A stretch of DNA of 64,000 bases from Oligoflexales bacterium (lineage in GTDB: Bacteria; Bdellovibrionota_B; Oligoflexia; Oligoflexales; JALZUQ01), in assembly GCA_023301465.1 (NCBI GenBank), contig JALZUQ010000038.1, positions 1-64,000 on the forward strand, written 5' to 3'. Position 1 is the first letter of the stretch, and each line of letters starts with the position of its first letter. Positions 45,094-53,735 of the stretch are shown here, in pieces. The notes below the pieces were generated by a model. That model was not told the origin of the DNA. It saw only the letters and a list, made by a program, of their open reading frames with translations, and ran no database searches. Made by a program: the position numbers and the translations under genes.

Positions 45094-46425
45094 ATGAAAA
45101 AAGTTTTTGTACTCGACACAAATATTTTATTAACGAACCCAAACAGTATCTTTCAGTTTGATGATAATGATATCGTCATTCCAATCTCTGTTATCGAAGA
45201 AATAGACCATTTTAAGTCTGATCAGAGTGAAAATGGGCGAAATGCACGTGAAGTCTCTCGTATTATCGATAAGCTTCGCCAAAGAGGCACGCTATCTTTA
45301 GGGATTAAGATCTTTGAAGATCGCAAAGATTCTGGCTCCTTATTTGTTAACTTAGAGCCTAACAACGATGTTATGCCAGCTGGGTTAAGAAGAAATACCG
45401 ACAATCAGCTATTAGTTTTGGCAATAAGCCTTCAAAAACGACTAAAAGATGAAAAACGCGTCATTATTGTTACAAAAGATACAAACTTACGAATTAAAGC
45501 TGATGCATTTGGACTGCCAGCTGAGAACTATTCTGCCGACAAAGTAGATATTTCACATCTCTATACTGGAATTACGACTGTTAAGGTAAAAACCAGCCTA
45601 GTGAACGAATTCTATGCGAAGAGAGAAATTCAAGTTGATAGAGACGATCTACACCCTAATCAATATATTGTCTTACAAGATGAAAATGATGACAGTCAGT
45701 CTGTCTATGGAATCTACGATAAGGTAACGAAGTCGATTCGAATGCTAGAAGGATCTACAGATGGAATTTGGGGAATCTTTCCACGTAATGTCGAACAAAC
45801 TTTTGCTTTGGATGCTCTTTTAAACGATGAAATTAAAATTGTTACTCTTACTGGTGGTGCTGGAACAGGAAAAACCTTGTTAGCAATTGCTGCCGGCCTG
45901 CACAAAACTACTGATGAAGATCAGTACCAAAAAATATTAGTTTCAAGACCTATTTTCCCATTAGGTAGAGATGTTGGTTTCCTTCCGGGTGATCTTGATG
46001 AAAAACTAAACCCTTGGATGCAACCAATCTACGATAATTTAGAATTGCTTTTAAGCGGCTCTATGAGTTCACGTCAAAAACGTTTATCTAAATCTTATGA
46101 AGAGCTTATCAATCAAAATATTTTGGCCGTTGAACCACTAACATATATTCGTGGGCGATCATTACCGAATCAATTTTTTGTTGTTGATGAAGCACAAAAT
46201 TTAACTCCACATGAAATCAAAACGATTTTAACAAGAGCTGGAGACGGAACAAAGATAGTTCTTACTGGTGATCCTTACCAAATTGACCACCCGTATATTG
46301 ACGCAGAATCAAATGGTTTAACTTACGTTATTCAGAGACTTAAAAATGAAAACTTAGCGGCACATATTCAACTAACCACAGGTGAACGTTCCGAATTAGC
46401 TTCTATTGCTGCTAAATTGCTTTAA
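45094..46425 (+). CDS. PIN domain-PhoH family ATPase
   Basis: The N-terminal PIN domain has FVLDTNILL, SVIEEIDHFK and VIIVTKDTNLRIKAD, carrying the acidic nuclease residues. The PhoH ATPase follows, with Walker A LTGGAGTGKTLLA, the SRPIFPLGRDVGFLPGDLDEKL block and Walker B FFVVDEAQNLTPHE. This is the PhoH2 layout, thought to be an RNA helicase/RNase. A TATAAT box at 45052-45057 and AGGGG upstream of the ATG suggest its own promoter. Its end overlaps the convergent oxidoreductase by 30 bp. Confidence 0.94.
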   Translation: MKKVFVLDTNILLTNPNSIFQFDDNDIVIPISVIEEIDHFKSDQSENGRNAREVSRIIDKLRQRGTLSLGIKIFEDRKDSGSLFVNLEPNNDVMPAGLRRNTDNQLLVLAISLQKRLKDEKRVIIVTKDTNLRIKADAFGLPAENYSADKVDISHLYTGITTVKVKTSLVNEFYAKREIQVDRDDLHPNQYIVLQDENDDSQSVYGIYDKVTKSIRMLEGSTDGIWGIFPRNVEQTFALDALLNDEIKIVTLTGGAGTGKTLLAIAAGLHKTTDEDQYQKILVSRPIFPLGRDVGFLPGDLDEKLNPWMQPIYDNLELLLSGSMSSRQKRLSKSYEELINQNILAVEPLTYIRGRSLPNQFFVVDEAQNLTPHEIKTILTRAGDGTKIVLTGDPYQIDHPYIDAESNGLTYVIQRLKNENLAAHIQLTTGERSELASIAAKLL

Positions 46426-47712
46426 TATTTTCTCTGCCATCAATCTACCTGAACGAACCGCGTAATTTGTACCGCGGTCTTCAGGGTAGATCTGAGCCAT
46501 TGTTGCTAAAAAAACTCTACCTCTAACAGGTTCATCGCTTGGGATTTTCTTGGAGTAATGCTTATCTATAATTGGTTGTGAGTAATCTGCTTTCCAAAAA
46601 TGTGCTTCATGAATCCACTCTTTTGAAAAATCAGGAAACATTTTTTGAAGATGCGGCATTGCAAAATCAATGTATTCGTCTTTTGACATTTTATATAAAT
46701 CGCTATTTTTGGGAAGATACTTTGACAAGTAAACAAGATGACGACCGTCATACTCTGACTTATCAATAAAATTTGTATGCTCAATGACACCTACAAAAGG
46801 AAAGCTTGGATCATTAATGTTTAGCCAATACGTATCACTCAGACTTTTATTAAGAACAAACACTAAACATATATTTGATAAATACTCGATAGAATCTCTT
46901 GATTTAACAGTATCTTTAGGTAATAAGTCTTTTGCGATAGGCAAAGGGGTAGTCAATACTACTTTTTTTGCGTAAACGCTCTGAGAGCCTAAATCCACTT
47001 GCACTAAGTCATTCTTTAGATGATTTATTCTCTCCACTTGGGTATTGATAACGAGATCAACATCGTTTGTTTTTAAATGTTCTGCAACACTGTCTACAAG
47101 ACTTGAAAAACCACCTTGATAGTAAGCAAGAGACTCAGAGCCACCTTTACTTCTACTGGAACCTCTCAACTTTAATTTGTTCCACATCCAGACAGCAGAT
47201 ACTCTCTCAAAGAACTCTCCAAATTTTCCTTTTAATAGCGGCTCCCAGACTACTTCGTAAACCTCTTTTCCACATTGACTTATTAACCATTCTTTTGCAG
47301 TCAAGCTCTCTAAAGGTTTCCAATCATGAATTTTTCTTACTCTGAGTGCTAATAGACCCAACCTGATTCTTCCAATAAAGCTTAAAGGTGTAAACCTGAG
47401 TAGGTCGATTGGTGATGATAACCTGAATATCTTATTTGCATAATACATCCCTGTGTTTGATGGAATGTAACGTATTTGATCTTCTTTATGGATTTTTTTT
47501 ATCATCCCAAGGATTTCAAGATCACTTGTAAACCAATGATGATAAAATTTTTCTAGCCTAGTATTTCCAACATAGAAAGACCCTGCTAACCCACCAAGCT
47601 CTGCGTCTTTTTCAATCAAACAAACTGAAAGACCATTTCCAGACAACGTTAATGCAGTAGAGATACCCGTAAAACCTCCACCCACAATAACCACATCATA
47701 ATTTTTCTTCAC
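46396..47712 (-). CDS. FAD-dependent oxidoreductase (amine oxidase/HemY-like)
   Basis: The Rossmann start YDVVIVGGGFTGISTALTLSGNGLSVCLIEKDAELGGLAGSF binds FAD. Later blocks (YHHWFTSDLEIL, VVWEPLLKGKFGEFFERVSAVWMW, YYQGGFSSLVDSVAEHL and the C-terminal ATMAQIYPEDRGTNYAVRSGRLMAEKIL) match the COG1232-like oxidoreductases often found in polysaccharide or lipid loci. It is not a plain UDP-galactopyranose mutase. I chose the GTG at 47712, 6 nt after AAGGA; the frame opens at 47748. It overlaps the end of the upstream gene. Confidence 0.85.
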   Translation of the reverse strand: MKKNYDVVIVGGGFTGISTALTLSGNGLSVCLIEKDAELGGLAGSFYVGNTRLEKFYHHWFTSDLEILGMIKKIHKEDQIRYIPSNTGMYYANKIFRLSSPIDLLRFTPLSFIGRIRLGLLALRVRKIHDWKPLESLTAKEWLISQCGKEVYEVVWEPLLKGKFGEFFERVSAVWMWNKLKLRGSSRSKGGSESLAYYQGGFSSLVDSVAEHLKTNDVDLVINTQVERINHLKNDLVQVDLGSQSVYAKKVVLTTPLPIAKDLLPKDTVKSRDSIEYLSNICLVFVLNKSLSDTYWLNINDPSFPFVGVIEHTNFIDKSEYDGRHLVYLSKYLPKNSDLYKMSKDEYIDFAMPHLQKMFPDFSKEWIHEAHFWKADYSQPIIDKHYSKKIPSDEPVRGRVFLATMAQIYPEDRGTNYAVRSGRLMAEKILKQFSSNRS

Positions 47713-49516
47713 GATAGATCCTTCTCGTTGCCAACAACTCTTTATCATTTGGATTTAAATTGAACTTTTTTTCTAGCCCCTTTTTATAGTATAGATAAAA
47801 CTTTCTATCTCCAGAGCCTTTTTGTAAAACTCTATACCAAAAATAGTAGCACCATTCTTTGAGTGAAATATTAACATAATACGGTGTCCACCAACGACTC
47901 ATTGAGTATGTTTTTAACTCATATTCAGACAATGAATGCTTTGCTAAAATTTTGGCTCTAGCTGCAGAATCTAAAAACAAGAACTCTTGCTTTTGATGAA
48001 AATTCTCAACAGAACCTCCCCAATGAACATTCTTTGTTAGCCTCAAATAAAAATACATACTCCAACTTAATTCACTACCAACTGACAAAATATGTATTGG
48101 TTTTTGCGGGCTTGCCTTTTTTGTCAACATGGATGTGAAATATCTTGGATAATCACTGTTATGCACTTGATCTAAAAGATCTGTGCCACTACCTGCAGTT
48201 TTATAAGAAACCTGATGAAAAACTCGAACTTGAAGGATTAGAAGCAAAACCAACGGAAAAAGCACTAGATAATACATTTTTGATTTTTTAATATTTTTAG
48301 CGTACTGAAACCAAATTGGAATATACTGCGACACTAAAAGCACAGCAAAAAACACAACATATACACTTAACCAAGGAACCTTTTCGCCAATATAACTAAA
48401 AACAGCGAGATTACTCCCGAGCATATACCAAAGAAAAGACCTGATTTTAGAAATTCTAAAATCTACCCCAGCAATAAACAGACCCGAAACCGCACACAAG
48501 ACGTATATTAAAATATTTCCATAACTTGATAATTTAAAAATACTTAAATACATTTTCGGAGAATACATATTCAAAATTAAACAGACAAATACACCCAAGG
48601 AAACAAATAATGAAAATAGAAGCCCTATTCGTTTTTTTATAAAAAACTTTCTCAAATAAAGAGCAAGGATTATGAACAGAGAAACACCAATAAAGGTCTC
48701 ATAAATTAATAAATTTCTTAGATGATACCAGATAGAGCCTTTAATTCTTGAGACAGAATGTTGATTCCACCAATACGCTAGGTTTTCCCCAAGTAACCCG
48801 CTCCACGCGGAATTCATATTTTTGAATACAGAGCTTTGAAAACACACATAAAAATAAACAAAACCCACTATAAAAGCCCCAATACTAAGCACAATTCCTT
48901 TGGAGTTCATAAATTTTATTTTTTTTCGAGACATAAAAAAGAAAAAGATAAAATAACCTGATATCAGCACTAAATAAATGACACCTATTAACTTTGCTGC
49001 ATTTAAAATACCGAACGCTATTCCAAAAATTAAAAAATCAACCCAAGACAACCTGCGTTCTTCACTCAGAAATTTGAACATAAATGTTACAAGTACAAAT
49101 ATAAGCACTAAACATAAAAAATCATGAACTAAGAACGTTGAGAAATACCCCATAATCGGAGACAGGCTCATGAAAGTAGCAGCTGTCCATGTTTGCCAAT
49201 GCCCTAAGTAGCCAGACCACAAAAACAATCCAAAAATAAGAAACAACCCAAACAAAAGAGGTAGGAGCCTCGCTTGGTGAATCCCTACTCCGAATAAGGC
49301 ATATACTTTTGTTGTCAGGTAATACAATACCGGCCCATGGTAAGCTGGCTTAAACTTATAATAACCAGTATCTGGGCTCTCAAACCAGCTCAGAGCAAAT
49401 GATGCATGTTGGCTTTCATCGTGATGGAGTGACCTCTTATCAAGTTGCACTATCCTCGTAAAACAACCATATAAAATAAAGGCTATTAATAAATATTTGA
49501 TTGGGAATTTTCTCAC
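47696..49516 (-). CDS. GT39-like polytopic glycosyltransferase (Agl23/TIGR03663-like)
   Basis: The protein has about 12 membrane segments. After helix 1 it has RSLHHDESQHASFALSWFES and KFKPAYHGPVLYYLTTKVYALFG, then ARLLPLLFG. This order (HHDE, YHGP, ARLLP) is that of TIGR03663 'flippase-associated' GT-C proteins, in which the first-loop Asp/Glu contacts metal or lipid-linked donor. A periplasmic C-terminal part follows. It probably adds sugar from a polyprenyl-phosphate donor outside the inner membrane. It lies 2 bp after the neighbouring membrane-protein gene. Confidence 0.82.
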   Translation of the reverse strand: MRKFPIKYLLIAFILYGCFTRIVQLDKRSLHHDESQHASFALSWFESPDTGYYKFKPAYHGPVLYYLTTKVYALFGVGIHQARLLPLLFGLFLIFGLFLWSGYLGHWQTWTAATFMSLSPIMGYFSTFLVHDFLCLVLIFVLVTFMFKFLSEERRLSWVDFLIFGIAFGILNAAKLIGVIYLVLISGYFIFFFFMSRKKIKFMNSKGIVLSIGAFIVGFVYFYVCFQSSVFKNMNSAWSGLLGENLAYWWNQHSVSRIKGSIWYHLRNLLIYETFIGVSLFIILALYLRKFFIKKRIGLLFSLFVSLGVFVCLILNMYSPKMYLSIFKLSSYGNILIYVLCAVSGLFIAGVDFRISKIRSFLWYMLGSNLAVFSYIGEKVPWLSVYVVFFAVLLVSQYIPIWFQYAKNIKKSKMYYLVLFPLVLLLILQVRVFHQVSYKTAGSGTDLLDQVHNSDYPRYFTSMLTKKASPQKPIHILSVGSELSWSMYFYLRLTKNVHWGGSVENFHQKQEFLFLDSAARAKILAKHSLSEYELKTYSMSRWWTPYYVNISLKEWCYYFWYRVLQKGSGDRKFYLYYKKGLEKKFNLNPNDKELLATRRIYREEKL

Positions 49517-49518
49517 AA

Positions 49519-50934
49519 TTACCTTTCATCAATATTCTTAAGTTTTTTACTAAGATGCTTAAAGAAAAATGTACCATCATCACCAAAATATTGGCTTGAA
49601 AACCGAGTATCAGGAAGTTCCACTTCCCATTTATATTCATGTCTTTTGTACGTAACTGCACGATAAAACTCCATCAAAGAGGCGACGGATCCTAAGCTCA
49701 AGCAAAGCACAATAATCATAACTGGAATTACTTTATGCCTTTTTATATTCTCTCTTAGTAAGCTCAACAATAAAATATAAAGAATATAAAAAACTGGTAT
49801 GGAGGCACGCATCGCTAAGTCATGAGCACTACCTAATCGGTAAATGGGTAGAATTGAAAAAACAAATAACACAATAAACATAAGTTTTTTGATTTTCACA
49901 GCTCGGTGCATTAAAGCCACCACCACAACTAACACGACTAATTCCAACATAAGAAGCATGATATAATTCAACCAAAAATCAGTAAAAGGATAAAATTTAA
50001 ATATATAATCTGAATCAATATCGTTGGAACTAGAAAGATAAAATAAAATATTAATCACAAGAAGCGGAAACGCTGGTGCATTTGATGCTAAATCACTCTT
50101 TTTTGGAGACTGCCACAGTAATAACATTGGGTATAATAGTGCAATCCCAAAACTAGCAAACACCGACCACGTGGAAACTAAAAAACCGAATAAACATACA
50201 CCACCCCAAACTTTAGTGTTTTCTTTATTGTTCCATATCACCCCCGTCAACAACCATGCTGGTATACAATGTTGAGGCACCCACATAATCTGTGTACCAT
50301 GTGATGAATATTGAAATAAAGTACCCCACCATTCTATATGTGCCCCCAACCATAAAGGAACAGGTGAATACAATAAATATCCGACAATATCAAAACCACC
50401 GAATAAAACGAAAGTTAACAGCAATAATGGTTTATAGAAATTGATAGACTTTATTAATAAAAAAAACACTAATGACAAACCAAAACTGATCCATAGAATC
50501 AAAAAAACCCTAGACACCATCACACTGCTAAACACTTTTCCAATAAGTGTAGCCGGAAGATACATACCAACAGAATAGACTAGGGGTTGCCATTGTTTTT
50601 TTTCATACTGTAATGGCCAGGATTTCACAGTAAGATCGTGAATCATCGCATTATGCTTTTCATGATCGGAGTTTTGATGACCAAAACCCCCTAACCCACT
50701 TAGAGTTGTAATGAAGAATGAAAAAACTAGTATTGGTATAGACTGCTTCCATCTATCAAAACGCAGCCTGCCTTTTTCTAGTCCCCAAACTTTATAAATA
50801 GACAAAACTAATAATACCGAAGCGAGAACTCCATAGAGTATCTGTAACCACGAAATCAGAAAAATGAACGAAGGCACGGCTAGATAAAGCAGAATAATTC
50901 TATATAGATTAAGAGACTGCAAAATATGACTCAT
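49519..50934 (-). CDS. Polytopic membrane protein, GT-C-like
   Basis: There are about 11 membrane segments. A periplasmic loop reads GLGGFGHQNSDHEKHNAMIHDLTVKSWPLQYE, a conserved QN-x-D-x-x-KHN-x-x-x-x-DL pattern seen in GT-C-like membrane proteins of unknown specificity. A later stretch (WWGTLFQYSSHGTQIMWVPQHCIPAWL) matches the same group. It is the first gene of a three-gene operon with the Agl23-like protein and the FAD oxidoreductase, which suggests joint work on a lipid-linked sugar or surface glycan. Confidence 0.7.
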   Translation of the reverse strand: MSHILQSLNLYRIILLYLAVPSFIFLISWLQILYGVLASVLLVLSIYKVWGLEKGRLRFDRWKQSIPILVFSFFITTLSGLGGFGHQNSDHEKHNAMIHDLTVKSWPLQYEKKQWQPLVYSVGMYLPATLIGKVFSSVMVSRVFLILWISFGLSLVFFLLIKSINFYKPLLLLTFVLFGGFDIVGYLLYSPVPLWLGAHIEWWGTLFQYSSHGTQIMWVPQHCIPAWLLTGVIWNNKENTKVWGGVCLFGFLVSTWSVFASFGIALLYPMLLLWQSPKKSDLASNAPAFPLLVINILFYLSSSNDIDSDYIFKFYPFTDFWLNYIMLLMLELVVLVVVVALMHRAVKIKKLMFIVLFVFSILPIYRLGSAHDLAMRASIPVFYILYILLLSLLRENIKRHKVIPVMIIVLCLSLGSVASLMEFYRAVTYKRHEYKWEVELPDTRFSSQYFGDDGTFFFKHLSKKLKNIDER

Positions 50935-51335
50935 TTTTTAAGAAAGTATGCTTAACATATCTCACGCTAAAACATGATTCGCAATCATAATCATTACCAG
51001 ACCACCTAAATAAATAATAAAAAGGCTGAGCAATAAGGTGTTTTTTAAAAATTTAATCTGAAAAGTAACGCCAAAACCCCTCTGAGTATTACCTTAGACT
51101 TTTTGAGACCTTCTCGGAGTTTAGGAGTGAGACGAAAATATACCGCTAACGTGTGATGAGTGTTTTTTAAGCGGCAGTAGAATGCTTGAATCAATATGAA
51201 TTCATGATAAAACCCATTAAGCTTGCTCATAAATTACACAAACATAGAACATAAAGAAAACATGAAGACTATGACTATCATGTCTAATAGCTTTGAGTTA
51301 AACTAAGGACTAACTTTTATGGAGTATCAAAGCCC
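50935..51335. other. 401-bp intergenic region with a small palindrome
   Basis: ATGATT-CGC-AATCAT (50974-50988), followed by a second AATCATTA, lies just upstream of the minus-strand membrane operon and could be an operator; it faintly resembles a Fur-type hexamer array. An open frame on the minus strand at 51045-51230 has no SD and no recognisable product. Nothing else stands out until the infC leader. Confidence 0.4.
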
Positions 51336-51815
51336 TTGGAGGTCTTTACTGGAGCGGACGCTCAACGTTATAAAGAAGTACGATTAGTCACTAAAGAAGG
51401 CAATAAAATTGTCGGATTTTCCGAAGCTTTACGAATGGCAGAACTAGAGAACCTAGACCTTGTATGCGTAAGCAATGAATCCAACCCACCTGTTTGCAGA
51501 ATTCAAGATTATAAAAAGATCATGTTTGAAAGCAAAAAAGCAAAGGCAAAACGACCAAAACGAGTATCTGTTCTTAAAGAGGTTCAGTTCAAAGTAAACA
51601 TCTCTGAGCATGACCTACAAACAAAACTCAAAAACGTTCGTAAGTTCTTAGAGAGAGGCGATAAGGTTAAAATTTCAATACGCCTTAAAGGCCGCGAAAG
51701 AGAAAACCCAACTCGTGGAGAAGGGCTTCTGAAGAGAATTTTTTCTGAAGTAGAAGCAAAATCTTCAAGAATTCCGGGACCACAAATCATTGCATTGTTA
51801 GAACCCACAAAATAA
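51336..51815 (+). CDS. infC: Translation initiation factor IF-3
   Basis: The N-domain has KEVRLVTKEGNKIVGFSEALRMAELENLDLVCVS and the PPVCRIQDYKKIMFE signature. The C-domain has KEVQFKVNISEHDLQTKLKNVRKFLERGDKVKISIRLKGRE. It binds the 30S subunit and checks the start codon. Only a TTG at 51336 fits in frame, 11 nt after GGAG, and gives 159 residues, about 15-20 short at the N-terminus. An ATG at 51319 with a good AAGGA SD opens a different frame; a -1 shift at AGCCCTT would join the two. E. coli infC also uses a rare start (AUU). No rpmI or rplT follows. Confidence 0.9.
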   Translation: MEVFTGADAQRYKEVRLVTKEGNKIVGFSEALRMAELENLDLVCVSNESNPPVCRIQDYKKIMFESKKAKAKRPKRVSVLKEVQFKVNISEHDLQTKLKNVRKFLERGDKVKISIRLKGRERENPTRGEGLLKRIFSEVEAKSSRIPGPQIIALLEPTK

Positions 51816-51841
51816 TTTGATCTTTCCCCAAAATTTAATAC

Positions 51842-51878
51842 TAGAGGATATTTGACGAATGCTCAAAAATATCCTCTA
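51842..51878. promoter_or_regulatory. 12-bp inverted repeat between infC and the regulator gene
   Basis: TAGAGGATATTT (51842-51853) and AAATATCCTCTA (51867-51878) are perfect arms around a 13-nt loop. No run of T follows, so it is either a non-canonical terminator of infC or an operator/leader element of the next gene, whose ATG is at 51931. Confidence 0.5.
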
Positions 51879-51930
51879 ATATTAATAAGCAATATATAAA
51901 ACACGAATAAAAACTTAGGGGAAAGTTTCT

Positions 51931-52824
51931 ATGAAGAAGACTCATGATAATCGTTATCCAAACTCTGCGACATTATTCAAGTTCTGTAAGCACGCACTTG
52001 AGACACGCTATGATGGTAGCGTAAAAGTGATCGATCAGGACGTAGGGGCTATCCTTGGTTACGACCCTGCTGATTGCTCTCACTGGAAAAAGGGCAAAAA
52101 AAATATCCGAGCCCTTAAAACTATCCGTAACATTGCCGACCACCTAAAAATAGACGAAAGAGTCCTTATTGATATTGCCTCAGGAAAAGTTTCACTTGAT
52201 GAAGCAATTTTTGAGTTTAAGGGATACGGAGATTTCAATATAAGCACGGAAAACCAAGAGTCCTTCAAAAAAGACTTTTTCCAAAACTCTCAGTTAAGAC
52301 AGTCGACCTCAAAAACATTTGAGCAGTTGTTCAATGTCCAAGATAAAGTTATTCGCCGCCTTGCAAGCGATCTACTTAAAAAAGGTAATTTTAAAGAAAC
52401 ACCTCTTTACCTTCCTGAAATTTTTCAGTTAGTTGATAATCTAGAGCTTAAAACTTCAGAAGATCAAGAAGACAATATCCTTGTTGAGTTTAACGATACA
52501 GAGAACAAAACAACGATCACTTACAAAACACAAGAGATCAAACCCTATCTTCGTTTTGTTTTTGCGAAAGAAGTGTATAGGCATTTAATAAAATCAAAAC
52601 ATCAAAGTGTCTCAGAGTTAATTAATCTCCCAAAAGAAGTAAATGAAATTCACTCAAACTTATTTGCATCTTATCTTCTTATTCCGGATCATCTACTTAT
52701 TGAAAAAGTAGACGAGCTTGATTGTAGTTATGACATCATCAATCAACTTGCTCAATGGTTCTGGGTCTCTAAAGCACTTATGAACAAAAGACTTAGAAAG
52801 CATATCGAGAACATACAAAAATAA
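51931..52824 (+). CDS. HTH regulator with degenerate ImmA/IrrE-like domain
   Basis: The N-terminal third (about 10-90) is helical with an XRE-like HTH (DQDVGAILGYDPADCSHWKKGKKNIRAL). The C-terminal part resembles an ImmA/IrrE peptidase: LRFVFAKEVYRHLI where HExxH is expected, NEIHSNLFASYLLIPDHLL where ExxANxFAAxLLMP is expected, and IINQLAQWFWVSKALMNKRL where LAxxFxVSxxAxxxRL is expected. The zinc ligands of HExxH are absent, so it is probably a non-catalytic sensor or regulator. GGGGA lies 8 nt before the ATG. Confidence 0.7.
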   Translation: MKKTHDNRYPNSATLFKFCKHALETRYDGSVKVIDQDVGAILGYDPADCSHWKKGKKNIRALKTIRNIADHLKIDERVLIDIASGKVSLDEAIFEFKGYGDFNISTENQESFKKDFFQNSQLRQSTSKTFEQLFNVQDKVIRRLASDLLKKGNFKETPLYLPEIFQLVDNLELKTSEDQEDNILVEFNDTENKTTITYKTQEIKPYLRFVFAKEVYRHLIKSKHQSVSELINLPKEVNEIHSNLFASYLLIPDHLLIEKVDELDCSYDIINQLAQWFWVSKALMNKRLRKHIENIQK

Positions 52825-52892
52825 TATAATAGATTTTGAAAAAAGGGCTTTTTCTTACTCAATTGAACTACCAAAAATGATAACTGTTCACA

Positions 52893-53735
52893 TCACCATA
52901 TAGAGTTGAATTTATCAGCCAACCGTTGATGCCCTTCAGCATTTAAATGAATACAATCATTATTATAATGCTTCGCTGATAAATCCAAAAAGTCTGATTC
53001 TTTGAAGAGACTTACTTTAGATTTATTATCTTTTACGTAGATTTCTGTTTGTTCTTTTAATTTCCTCATTTGGTTCGCTATGGTCGTTAGCATTTCTTTT
53101 GGAATCTCTTGCTGCATCAATAGTGCGAGTTTTGGGCAAAAAGCAAATTTCATCATCATTTCATCTAAGTTTTTTGACGTACAACCGGGTGACTTCTTCT
53201 CAGCGTCACGCTTACTCAACCAACTTAAAACATTATTAGAATGAATTAAATGAACATGACCAATTTTACTTTGAATAGGCAGTAATAGTTTTTGAAACTT
53301 TGACTCAACGTAACCATCAATTGAACCATTAAAATTTTCTAATACATAACATAGGTCTAAAAGCGGAGTATAAACAGTTGTGCTATGAATATTTTCTTGA
53401 ATACTTACTTTTTTTGAAAGCTGGTGAAAATCATCGAGGCTAGAAGACATCAGACTCAGGTGAGTCAACGATTTTATAGATTTACTCTTGACGACTAAGG
53501 TAGCCCACTCATCTTTTTGAGGTTTGGTCGATTGTAACTTTTGGTTTAAAAGCTTTTTTAATATCCAAGTAAAATAATTTTCATATTTGAGTTTATCTGT
53601 TTTAAAAGAGTCACTCTTAACTGCATTACTTTTTAGTCTTTGGTTTAAATTTAAACTAAAACTATCTGTTATCAAAACATCATTTGCATTTGCAATTGCC
53701 GAAACTACACTTAAAATTAAAACCCACTTAAACAT
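52893..53735 (-). CDS. Secreted SGNH/GDSL hydrolase-like protein
   Basis: A signal peptide (MFKWVLILSVVSAIANA) is followed by DVLITDSFSLNLNQRL, which corresponds to the block I GDS-F-S region with Thr for Gly. The C-terminal DCIHLNAEGHQRLADKF is the block V D-x-x-H with the catalytic Asp and His. A central helical region of about 200 residues is less familiar. An esterase or acyl hydrolase acting in the periplasm or envelope is likely. The start overlaps the OppD-like stop by 8 bp. Confidence 0.68.
   Translation of the reverse strand: MFKWVLILSVVSAIANANDVLITDSFSLNLNQRLKSNAVKSDSFKTDKLKYENYFTWILKKLLNQKLQSTKPQKDEWATLVVKSKSIKSLTHLSLMSSSLDDFHQLSKKVSIQENIHSTTVYTPLLDLCYVLENFNGSIDGYVESKFQKLLLPIQSKIGHVHLIHSNNVLSWLSKRDAEKKSPGCTSKNLDEMMMKFAFCPKLALLMQQEIPKEMLTTIANQMRKLKEQTEIYVKDNKSKVSLFKESDFLDLSAKHYNNDCIHLNAEGHQRLADKFNSIW

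Noticed and set aside
51045..51230. 61-residue minus-strand gene
   Set aside because: No SD, no recognised motif, and it lies in a low-content intergenic region.
51319..51387. 22-codon gene upstream of infC
   Set aside because: More likely a frame artefact or leader of infC than an independent gene; kept as a finding because of its good SD.
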